This document shows positions 1-5,983 of a DNA stretch of 6,038 bases, piece after piece (positions within the stretch are counted from its first letter, which is position 1; each line of letters starts with the position of its first letter). The notes beneath the pieces were generated by a model. The model saw only the letters and a list, made by a program, of their open reading frames with translations, was not told the origin of the DNA and searched no databases. The stretch comes from Actinomycetota bacterium (GTDB lineage: Bacteria; Actinomycetota; Thermoleophilia; Gaiellales; Gaiellaceae), in the NCBI GenBank assembly GCA_003136795.1, contig PLDP01000043.1, positions 6,576-12,613 of the forward strand. The letters are read 5' to 3'. Made by a program: the position numbers and the translations under genes.

Positions 1-321
1 CCGGCTGAGCTGCGGCCCACGGGCTACCGCGAGACGCGGAGCGTGGGGATGATCCTCTACGACGACCCTTCGGGGGCCGCGACGGCGTTCGCGACCGATC
101 TCGGCGAGCGGCTCGAGCGGCTTGGCGCTTACCGGCGGGAGGGCCGGCCGTGGCGGCCGCACGTCACGGTTTTGCGCTTCGACAAGCGGGCAGGACTCCA
201 TCCGGAGGTGACGAACATATGTTCGTTCCGTGCCGTCCGCACTGCTCTCTACTCTTCGGCGTTGCGACCCGGTGGGGCGCAGTACCAGGCACTTGAAACG
301 GCAGCCCTAGGAGGTCGGTAG
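1..321 (+). CDS. thpR: RNA 2',3'-cyclic phosphodiesterase (2'-5' RNA ligase family), 3' part only
   Basis: This is the C-terminal 106 codons of a 2H phosphoesterase; the start lies before the window, and the frame is open from base 1. The family opens or forms RNA 2',3'-cyclic phosphate and 2'-5' linkages using two HxTx motifs. The second motif is visible as RPHVTV (visible residues 52-57, HVTV at 54-57). The C-terminal stretch [15 protein letters not shown] (84-98) matches the family's usual Leu/Ser-x-x-Gly-Ala-x-Tyr ending. The first HxTx motif must lie upstream. The gene ends with TAG at 319-321, four bases before the recA ATG, and its last codons contain the recA ribosome binding site. 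Codons 71-76 also carry the LexA operator, so this DNA has both a coding and a regulatory job. Family assignment is confident; the physiological substrate is not known for most members. Confidence 0.88.
   Translation, partial: PAELRPTGYRETRSVGMILYDDPSGAATAFATDLGERLERLGAYRREGRPWRPHVTVLRFDKRAGLHPEVTNICSFRAVRTALYSSALRPGGAQYQALETAALGGR
211..226. promoter_or_regulatory. LexA-binding SOS box for recA, inside thpR
   Basis: Bases 212-225 read CGAACATATGTTCG, a perfect palindrome that extends one more base on each side (A211/T226). It fits the SOS operator of Gram-positive bacteria and actinobacteria, CGAAC-N4-GTTCG, at every specified position. It lies 100 bases upstream of the recA start codon, within the coding region of thpR. 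Known biology: LexA binds such boxes and is cleaved when RecA filaments form on damaged DNA, so recA controls its own induction. I infer that recA-recX is transcribed from a promoter at or just after this box, in addition to any read-through from upstream. Confidence 0.9.
226..255 (+). promoter_or_regulatory. Possible recA promoter next to the SOS box
   Basis: TACTCT at 250-255 fits the actinobacterial -10 pattern TAnnnT. With an 18-base spacer it would use TTCCGT (226-231), a poor -35, directly abutting the LexA operator. A rival -10 is TATGTT at 218-223, inside the operator itself. Either position would let LexA block RNA polymerase. I cannot decide between them from the sequence alone. Confidence 0.28.
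309..315 (+). promoter_or_regulatory. recA ribosome binding site
   Basis: AGGAGGT is a full match to the 16S rRNA 3' end, 10 bases before the ATG at 326. It overlaps the last codons of thpR. This fixes the recA start and suggests that thpR translation runs over the site, so the two genes may be translationally coupled when they share a transcript. Confidence 0.85.
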
Positions 322-325
322 ACAG

Positions 326-1405
<1,080 letters not shown>

Positions 1406-1420
1406 AGGCCGCCGTCGCGG

Positions 1421-1852
1421 ATGCCGGCTGAGCGCGACCCGATCGATCTCGCAGCCCGCGCGCTGCACTACGGCGACCGCTCGCGGCGCGAGCTCGACGA
1501 TCGCCTGGCCCGCGCCGGTGTCGGCGACGACGAACGCGCCGACGCGCTCGACACGCTCGAGCGCGTCGGCTACGTCGATGACGGCCGGTTCGCCGCGACG
1601 CGGGCGGAGGCCCTCGCAGGACGCGGATACGGCGACGAGGCGATCCGGCATGACCTGGAGGGGCACGGGATCGACGCCGAGGCGGTGGCCGGTGCGATCG
1701 GCGGCCTCGAGCCGGAGATCGATCGAGCGAGGGCCCTCGTGGAACGGCTTGGCTGCACGGCGAAAACGGCCCTGCACCTCGCCCGCAAGGGCTTCGGCGA
1801 GGAGTCGGTGGAGGCCGCGGTTGGAGCCGACGTTGCACAGGGTGACGGCTGA
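1421..1852 (+). CDS. recX: Regulatory protein RecX
   Basis: This 143-residue protein lies directly downstream of recA and matches RecX, which binds in the groove of RecA filaments and limits their growth and ATPase activity. The family is built of three-helix repeats. The first repeat is visible as SRRELDDRLARAGV (21-34), followed by the hallmark YVDDGRFA (51-58), the second repeat GYGDEAIRHDLEGHGID (69-85), and a third, more diverged one around RALVERLG through RKGFGEESVEAAV (104-134). It is somewhat shorter than E. coli RecX (166). The start is well fixed: the recA stop is in the same frame, and ATG 1421 is the first start codon after it. The ribosome binding site is weak (GAGG at 1405-1408, 12 bases away), so expression probably depends on recA transcription and translation. 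It should therefore share SOS control with recA. Confidence 0.93.
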   Translation: MPAERDPIDLAARALHYGDRSRRELDDRLARAGVGDDERADALDTLERVGYVDDGRFAATRAEALAGRGYGDEAIRHDLEGHGIDAEAVAGAIGGLEPEIDRARALVERLGCTAKTALHLARKGFGEESVEAAVGADVAQGDG

Positions 1853-1862
1853 GTTGTAGAGT
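1833..1862 (+). promoter_or_regulatory. Possible rny promoter at the end of recX
   Basis: TTGCAC (1833-1838), an 18-base spacer and TAGAGT (1857-1862, TAnnnT pattern) make a plausible housekeeping promoter straddling the recX stop codon. It opens the AT-richest stretch of the window. Transcription would start near 1869 and leave an untranslated leader of about 217 bases before rny. The palindrome GTTCGAAC (1868-1875) would lie on the start point. This is inferred from motif similarity only. Confidence 0.4.
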
Positions 1863-2008
1863 TTCAGGTTCGAACTCAAAGTGCCTTTTTGCCTGCACAA
1901 CGCAGTTTCCATCGATCAGAGACGTTTTCTTGAACCTCGTCCTCAGTCATCGATCCGCCTGGCAGCGCCAGCGCACACCCAGACAGAGACCCTGAGCTGA
2001 GACAGACG

Positions 2009-2026
2009 GGCGCGCGCGAGCGCGCC
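2009..2026 (+). other. Stable GC hairpin with GNRA tetraloop in the rny leader
   Basis: GGCGCGC (2009-2015) pairs perfectly with GCGCGCC (2020-2026), enclosing the loop GCGA, which has the GNRA form. Seven consecutive G-C pairs closed by a GNRA loop make a very stable RNA fold. It has no following U run, so it is not a classical intrinsic terminator. It could be a transcript-stabilising or protein-binding element upstream of rny. Confidence 0.6.
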
Positions 2027-2032
2027 GGGAGA

Positions 2033-2044
2033 CGCCGATCGGCG
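2033..2044. repeat. 12-bp perfect palindrome in the rny leader
   Basis: CGCCGATCGGCG is its own reverse complement. In RNA it could form a four-pair stem with a GAUC loop just after the GNRA hairpin; in DNA it could be an operator. It may equally be chance in GC-rich sequence. Confidence 0.5.
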
Positions 2045-2059
2045 GGACCTGCGGCGTGC

Positions 2060-2085
2060 GGGCGACCGAGCCTGTAGGAGCGCCC
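2060..2085 (+). promoter_or_regulatory. rny ribosome binding site in the loop of a start-codon hairpin
   Basis: AGGAG (2076-2080) lies five bases before ATG 2086 and decides the start of rny. GGGCG (2060-2064) can pair with CGCCC (2081-2085), which would place the whole Shine-Dalgarno sequence at the 3' side of a 16-base loop and end the stem immediately before the start codon. The binding site is certain enough; the hairpin is a prediction made by eye. Confidence 0.6.
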
Positions 2086-3663
2086 ATGCTCGTGCCTGTT
2101 GCAGTCGTGATCGCACTCGCCGCCGGAGCCGGTGGCACGCTGCTCGTTCTTCGACTGCTCGCCGGCTCGGGGCTGGAGTCGGCCCGCCGCTTGCGCACGC
2201 AGATCCTCGACGACGCCCGGCGCGAGGCGGATGCGACGGGCCGCGAGGCGGCGATCGAGGCGCGCGAGCAGACGGTCAAGCTGCGCGCCGAGCTCGAGGC
2301 GGAGCTGCGCGAGCGGCGCGATGCCGTGATGAAGATCGAGGAACGCGTCATCTCGAAGGAAGACGACATCGACCTGAAGCTCACCGAGCTCACGCGGCGA
2401 GAGCAGGGCGTCGCAGACCGGGAGGTGCACCTGCGCCAGTTGCAGGAGGAGATCAAGGAGCTGCGCGACAACGAGCGCGTCGAGCTCGAACGGATCGCGG
2501 CGATGACGACGGGCGAGGCGCGGCAGAGGATTCTCGCCGAGTCCGAGGAGCTGGTCCGTCACGAGCTCGCCGGCCGCGTCCGGCAGATGGAAGAGGAGGC
2601 GCGAACCGAAGCGAAGCGGCGCGCGCGCAACCTCGTCGCCGACGCGCTGCAGCGGGTCGCGTCGAGCGCGGCCGCCGAGACGACGGTGACGTTGGTCGAG
2701 CTTCCGTCGGACGACATGAAGGGGCGCATCATCGGCCGGGAGGGTCGCAACATCCGTGCGCTCGAGCATCTCACCGGCGTCGACTTCATCATCGACGACA
2801 CGCCGAACGCCGTCGTTCTGTCTTCGTTCGATGGCATTCGCCGCGAGATCGCGCGCATGACGTTGCTCAAGCTGATCGAGGACGGGCGCATCCACCCGAC
2901 GCGCATCGAGGAGATGTACTACCTCTCGAAGTCGGAGCTCGACGAGCACATCCGCCAGGCGGGCGAGCAGGCGGTGTTCGAGGCGAACTGCGGCGAGATC
3001 AGCGAGGAGCTCGTGAAGATCCTGGGCCGGCTCCGGTATCGCACGAGCTACGGACAGAACGTCCTCAAGCACACGCTCGAGGTGGTGCAGCTCGCAGGCA
3101 TCATGGCCGCGGAGGTCGAGGCCTCGGTGAAGACGGCGAAGCGCGCAGCGCTCCTGCACGACCTCGGCAAGGCAATGACCCACGAAGTCGAGGGCTCACA
3201 CGCGCAGATCTCGACGCAGCTCGCGCGCCGTCACGGCGAAAGCCCCGCGGTCTGTCACGCGATCGAGGCGCATCACTACGAGGTACAGCCCCAGACGGTG
3301 GAAGCCGTCCTGCTGATCGCGGCCGACGCGATCTCTGCGTCCCGTCCTGGCGCGCGCGGCGAGGGGCTCGAGCACTACATCAAGCGGCTCGAGGCGCTCG
3401 AGGAGCTCGCCGCCCGCCATCCGGGCGTCGAGAAGGTCTATGCGCTGCAGGCGGGCCGCGAGATCCGCGTGCTCGTCAAGCCGCACGAGATCGACGACGA
3501 CGGCGCCGTGCTGCTCTCCCACGAGATCGCCCGCGAGATCGAGGACCACCTCGAGTACCCGGGGCAGATCAAGGTGACGGTGATCCGTGAGAGCCGCGCG
3601 ATCGACGTCGCGTCCAACAAGCAAGACCAGCGCCGCACGATCGAGCGGCTCGACGCGGCCTGA
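2086..3663 (+). CDS. rny: Ribonuclease Y
   Basis: This 525-residue protein is RNase Y, a membrane-anchored endoribonuclease that starts mRNA decay and processing. Domains in order are an N-terminal transmembrane helix (about 3-25), a long charged coiled coil (about 30-185), a KH RNA-binding domain with GRIIGREGRNIR (213-224) and the following GVDFIIDDTPNAVVLSSFD, and an HD metal-dependent phosphohydrolase domain with LLHDLGKA (H358, D359), EAHH (394-397) and AADAISASRPGAR (412-424). Its length fits B. subtilis RNase Y (520). I chose ATG 2086 because AGGAG lies five bases before it and the membrane helix then begins at once; an in-frame GTG at 2056 would add ten polar residues without a good ribosome binding site. 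The C-terminus runs past the usual ending near R-A-[IV]-E-Y-A-K by about 15 residues. A long structured leader precedes the gene. Confidence 0.97.
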   Translation: MLVPVAVVIALAAGAGGTLLVLRLLAGSGLESARRLRTQILDDARREADATGREAAIEAREQTVKLRAELEAELRERRDAVMKIEERVISKEDDIDLKLTELTRREQGVADREVHLRQLQEEIKELRDNERVELERIAAMTTGEARQRILAESEELVRHELAGRVRQMEEEARTEAKRRARNLVADALQRVASSAAAETTVTLVELPSDDMKGRIIGREGRNIRALEHLTGVDFIIDDTPNAVVLSSFDGIRREIARMTLLKLIEDGRIHPTRIEEMYYLSKSELDEHIRQAGEQAVFEANCGEISEELVKILGRLRYRTSYGQNVLKHTLEVVQLAGIMAAEVEASVKTAKRAALLHDLGKAMTHEVEGSHAQISTQLARRHGESPAVCHAIEAHHYEVQPQTVEAVLLIAADAISASRPGARGEGLEHYIKRLEALEELAARHPGVEKVYALQAGREIRVLVKPHEIDDDGAVLLSHEIAREIEDHLEYPGQIKVTVIRESRAIDVASNKQDQRRTIERLDAA

Positions 3664-3681
3664 GTGCTTTTCTGTCAGGCC
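3657..3681. terminator. Inverted repeat containing both convergent stop codons
   Basis: GGCCTGA (3657-3663) and TCAGGCC (3675-3681) form a perfect 7-bp inverted repeat with an 11-base loop that is exactly the space between the rny and transporter stop codons. Each arm contains one of the two TGA stops. Such a symmetric element can act as a bidirectional terminator or a 3'-end protecting hairpin. The loop has TTTT, but no U run follows the stem in either direction, so classical intrinsic termination is doubtful. Confidence 0.45.
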
Positions 3682-4514
3682 TGCAGCGCGCTGAGCAGCG
3701 CGACGCCGGCGACGACGACCACGATGCCTCCCACCTGCACGCGCGTCAGCCGTTCCTTGAGCAGGAAATAGGCAGCAACCGCCGCGAGGGCGGCGAATTG
3801 CGACGCGAGCACCGCGCTGATCGCGATCGAATGGCGTGCCCCGGCCGCATATGACGCGAATCCGCCGATCTCGCACAGACCGGACAGCACCACGAACGGG
3901 ATGACGGCGGGAACGATTCGCAACCGTCCGCGGGCGAGGGCGGGCGCTGCAACGACGGCCGTCCCGACGAGGCGCGGCGGCAGCATCGCCCAGACGATGG
4001 GAAGGGACATGCTGATCCGGCCCGTGGCGTAGAGCCCGACGCCGAAGGAGAGCGCCGCCCCGACCGCGAGCAGCGTCGCGCGCAGCGGATGCGACGGACG
4101 ATCGCTCGGCGTGCGGCTCGCGAGGACGACGCCCACCGCGATCGCACCGAGCACGAAGGCTGACCCGAGTCGTAGCGACTCACCTGCCACGACCGCGAGC
4201 AGCGCCGCGATCGCGCCCTCGGTGGAGGTGATGGGGGCGACGATCGAGACCTTCCCGACGCGCAGCGCGTCGTAGGCGAGCAGCAGGCCGCCGACGTTGG
4301 CCGCGCCCGCGACTGCGAACCACACGATGCGGCCGCCACGCAAGCCCTCCGGCAGGCCAGAGACGATCACCAGCGGTGCGTTCACCGCCAGGCCGACGAG
4401 CATCACCCACGCGAGCACGCGGGGCGCGCCGATCAAGCGGCTCGCACGGGCAGCGCTGAGCGTGCCGGCCGACCAGCAGACGGCAGCTCCGAGTCCTCCG
4501 AGGACAGCGATCAC
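3675..4514 (-). CDS. EamA/DMT-family membrane transporter
   Basis: This 279-residue, strongly hydrophobic protein has about ten membrane helices in two similar halves, as in the drug/metabolite transporter superfamily (EamA domains). The first half ends with ALRVGKVSIVAPI and EGAIAALLAVVAGE (83-112). The second ends with ASQFAALAAVAAYFLLKERLT (237-257) followed by VGGIVVVVAGVALL (261-274), the family's typical helix-9 "x-x-x-KE/GE-R-x-x" and helix-10 pattern. Members export or import small metabolites, and the substrate cannot be predicted here. The start is GTG 4514 with no Shine-Dalgarno sequence close by, but TACCGT lies six bases upstream, suggesting a leaderless mRNA. It stands 30 bases after the nucleotidyltransferase gene on the same strand and may also be co-transcribed with it. 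Its stop is 11 bases from that of rny on the other strand. Confidence 0.9.
   Translation of the reverse strand: MIAVLGGLGAAVCWSAGTLSAARASRLIGAPRVLAWVMLVGLAVNAPLVIVSGLPEGLRGGRIVWFAVAGAANVGGLLLAYDALRVGKVSIVAPITSTEGAIAALLAVVAGESLRLGSAFVLGAIAVGVVLASRTPSDRPSHPLRATLLAVGAALSFGVGLYATGRISMSLPIVWAMLPPRLVGTAVVAAPALARGRLRIVPAVIPFVVLSGLCEIGGFASYAAGARHSIAISAVLASQFAALAAVAAYFLLKERLTRVQVGGIVVVVAGVALLSALQA
3687..3702. terminator. Second hairpin at the convergent 3' ends
   Basis: CGCGCT (3687-3692) pairs with AGCGCG (3697-3702) around the loop GAGC. It follows the first inverted repeat by five bases and lies inside the last codons of the transporter gene. For a transcript leaving rny, the two hairpins would form in tandem. 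No U run follows. Confidence 0.35.
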
Positions 4515-4520
4515 GAGCCG

Positions 4521-4526
4521 ACGGTA
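4521..4526 (-). promoter_or_regulatory. Possible -10 box for a leaderless transporter mRNA
   Basis: Read on the minus strand, TACCGT is followed by six bases (CGGCTC) and then GTG. A TAnnnT box six to seven bases before a start codon, with no Shine-Dalgarno sequence, is the usual signature of leaderless transcripts in actinobacteria. No -35 element is evident. Confidence 0.4.
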
Positions 4527-4544
4527 CCCTGCGCCGCCGCCGCC

Positions 4545-5141
4545 CTACGCGAGATCCGCGATCCAGAAGTGCACCGGATGCACCTGTTCGAGCCACCCGG
4601 CCAACAGCCGCCTGCGTGACGCGTCGAGCCGTGGCAACACGGCGGCGAGATCGCCTTCGTCCTTCGGTCGCGCGTGCTTGGCCTTGAAGAGCAACACGAT
4701 CTCGGGCCGCACGTAGGGGATGCCGCCGTTCGTGTGCTCGATCACCTCGCTGTAGGGCAGCCGGATGCGCGGGTCACGGCGGCAGATCCAGGTGTCGCCG
4801 TCCGACGGCTCGCGAAAGAGATCGACCCGCCAGCGGTTCGCCGCACGATCGAGACCCCAGGTCTGATGGTGCGTGTCGAGCAGCGCGCCCGCCCGATCGA
4901 CCGGCACCGAGGTGCCTGGGCCGATCACGTGGAACTCGAGCTTGCTCAGCGCGCCCGCGACTTCGCGGAACCGCGAGGCGGGAACCGCCAGCTCGAGGTC
5001 GTCGTGCTCGCGGCGCTGATGCCCAAGGAAGAGGTCGATCGCCCAACCGGCTGCGACGGCCCACGGGACGTCAACTCCCGCGAGTGCGTGCGCTGCAGTT
5101 TCGGGCCGCCAGCCTTCCCAGTCGGCATCGTCGGGGTGCAT
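4545..5141 (-). CDS. Nucleotidyltransferase, aminoglycoside-adenylyltransferase-like
   Basis: This is a 198-residue protein of the polymerase-beta nucleotidyltransferase fold. AGWAIDLFLGHQRREHDDLEL (31-51) corresponds to the GGWAxDxxxGxxxRxHxDxDI signature of the ANT(2'')-like group, with D48 and E50 as the metal-binding pair and D107 in WRVDLF as the likely third acidic residue. The C-terminal block RPEIVLLFKAKHARPKDEGDL (145-165) is also characteristic. Such enzymes transfer a nucleotide to a small molecule or protein; some inactivate aminoglycosides, many are uncharacterised, and similar proteins are often left as hypothetical. The start is ATG 5141, two bases after the methyltransferase stop, so translation is probably coupled; a longer reading frame upstream merely overlaps the methyltransferase. 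One oddity is a glutamate (E50) where aspartate is usual in the DxD pair. The family is fairly secure, the substrate unknown. Confidence 0.75.
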   Translation of the reverse strand: MHPDDADWEGWRPETAAHALAGVDVPWAVAAGWAIDLFLGHQRREHDDLELAVPASRFREVAGALSKLEFHVIGPGTSVPVDRAGALLDTHHQTWGLDRAANRWRVDLFREPSDGDTWICRRDPRIRLPYSEVIEHTNGGIPYVRPEIVLLFKAKHARPKDEGDLAAVLPRLDASRRRLLAGWLEQVHPVHFWIADLA

Positions 5142-5143
5142 GG

Positions 5144-5968
5144 TCAACTCTTCGACAAGACGTACACCCGGCGGTTGAGCTTGCCGATCATCCCGTAGAC
5201 GCTCCACAGGCAGTCTCCGAGCATGATCTCGTACGCCGCTTGTCCGAACTCCGCGATGTAGCGCAGGGGATCGCGGAGCAGTCGCGCTGCGTAGAGCAGT
5301 CGCCGGCCGCTCTTCCCGGACTGTTCTTCTGCCCACTCGCCCCATTCGGTGCCGAGCTCGACGCGGGCGTCGATTCGAAGCCCGGCGCGCGCGATCGCGG
5401 CTTCGGTCCGAGTCGGGTCGGCACTGGTCGGCACGACGCCCATCGTGGCCCACAGCCACTCTGCTTCGCGCGGCTGGAGCTGATCTCCCGCGAACATCTG
5501 GTAGACGAGGACACGACCGCCCGAACGCAGGACTCGTTGGAACTCGCGGTAGACGCGGTCCAGATCGGCGACGTGCACGAGCACGTCTCGACACCAAACG
5601 AGGTCGAGTGATCCATTCGCGAACGGGAGCGCCTCGGCAGAGCCGAGCTCGAAGCGGATCCGGCGGGCCAGCTCGAGGTCGTTTGCGGCCAGGGTGGCGA
5701 GTTCGATGTGGCGAGGCACCGGGTCGATGCCGGTGACCGTGAAGCCAAAGCGCTCGGCGAGCCGGATCGTGTGGCCTCCTTCGCCGCAGCCCACATCGGC
5801 CGCGAGTGATCCAGGCGCCAGGCCGAAGTCACCGACGAGGTCGTAGAGCACGTCCGGCCCGCGGGGGTGCAGGCTCTCGTCGAGCGCGTTGTGGAACGCC
5901 TCTTCGATCCGCGGGAAGGCGTCGTACGACTGTTGGAGCCACTCAGGCTCTGGCGGACTCCCGGTCAT
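5144..5968 (-). CDS. Class I SAM-dependent methyltransferase
   Basis: This 274-residue protein has the Rossmann-type methyltransferase core. Motif I is ADVGCGEGGHT (57-67), the SAM-ribose-binding acidic residue is D82 in GIDPVP, the motif II/III region is GSAEALPFANGSLDLVWCRDVLVHV (109-133), and the later strand is RVLRSGGRVLVYQ (145-157). It belongs to the broad Methyltransf_11/25 type, which methylates small molecules; the target cannot be inferred. The residues after about 185 form a substrate-binding or cap region that I do not recognise. ATG 5968 is chosen because motif I then falls at a usual distance and TAGGGT lies nine bases upstream, serving either as a -10 box or as an AGGG ribosome binding site. 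It is divergent from miaB, with 14 bases between starts, and is followed by the nucleotidyltransferase after two bases, so it leads a probable operon. Confidence 0.88.
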   Translation of the reverse strand: MTGSPPEPEWLQQSYDAFPRIEEAFHNALDESLHPRGPDVLYDLVGDFGLAPGSLAADVGCGEGGHTIRLAERFGFTVTGIDPVPRHIELATLAANDLELARRIRFELGSAEALPFANGSLDLVWCRDVLVHVADLDRVYREFQRVLRSGGRVLVYQMFAGDQLQPREAEWLWATMGVVPTSADPTRTEAAIARAGLRIDARVELGTEWGEWAEEQSGKSGRRLLYAARLLRDPLRYIAEFGQAAYEIMLGDCLWSVYGMIGKLNRRVYVLSKS

Positions 5969-5976
5969 GACGCGGC

Positions 5977-5983
5977 TACCCTA
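5977..5983. promoter_or_regulatory. Symmetric -10-like element between divergent genes
   Basis: The bases TACCCTA read TAGGGTA on the other strand. TACCCT (5977-5982, plus) stands exactly six bases before a GTG at 5989 in the miaB frame. TAGGGT (5983-5978, minus) stands nine bases before the methyltransferase ATG. Both fit TAnnnT, so one element could drive two nearly leaderless transcripts in opposite directions. No -35 boxes are clear on either side. Confidence 0.35.

Larger units (their letters stand above)
1853..2085 (+). other. Non-coding, structured leader between recX and rny
   Basis: I see no credible gene in these 233 bases. The first part (about 1854-1935) is AT-rich compared with the window and contains the palindrome GTTCGAAC (1868-1875), a weak stem GAGTT/AACTC (1859-1863 with 1873-1877) and a five-T run (1886-1890). 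The middle contains a small hairpin CTGGC-AGC-GCCAG (1959-1971) and the direct repeat AGACAGA (1981 and 2000). The last 80 bases are very GC-rich and hold three further inverted repeats, listed separately. The layout suits a long 5' untranslated region of rny. It does not match a riboswitch class that I recognise. Confidence 0.6.

Noticed and set aside
233..255. PafBC-type damage promoter for recA
   Set aside because: The sequence eight bases upstream of TACTCT matches the mycobacterial TTGTCRGTG motif at only about four of nine positions, which is no better than expected by chance.
1864..1880. tRNA T-arm-like GGTTCGAAC after recX
   Set aside because: The flanking bases cannot form a T stem, and no acceptor, anticodon arm or CCA end is present. 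It is just a palindrome.
1859..1890. Intrinsic terminator for recX (stem GAGTT/AACTC followed by TTTTT)
   Set aside because: The stem has only five pairs, three of them involving few G-C bonds, and is separated from the T run by eight bases, which is too weak and too far.
1931..1944. Second SOS box in the rny leader (TGAACCTCGTCCTC)
   Set aside because: Only the left half-site GAAC is present; the right half should read GTTC and does not.
2056..2085. GTG 2056 as the rny start
   Set aside because: It adds ten polar residues before the membrane anchor and lacks a good ribosome binding site, while ATG 2086 has AGGAG at five bases.
1876..3183. Long minus-strand open frame (435 codons) opposite rny
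   Set aside because: Same cause: it mirrors the RNase Y coiled coil and KH region and has no domain signature or ribosome binding site.
4297..5198. Plus-strand frames opposite the transporter and nucleotidyltransferase (4297-4716, 4674-5198)
   Set aside because: Their translations show no family features, whereas the minus-strand frames carry complete transporter and nucleotidyltransferase signatures.
5142..5597. Longer nucleotidyltransferase starting at 5597
   Set aside because: The extra N-terminal part overlaps the methyltransferase gene throughout and is arginine-rich shadow sequence; ATG 5141 sits two bases after the methyltransferase stop and gives a normal protein.
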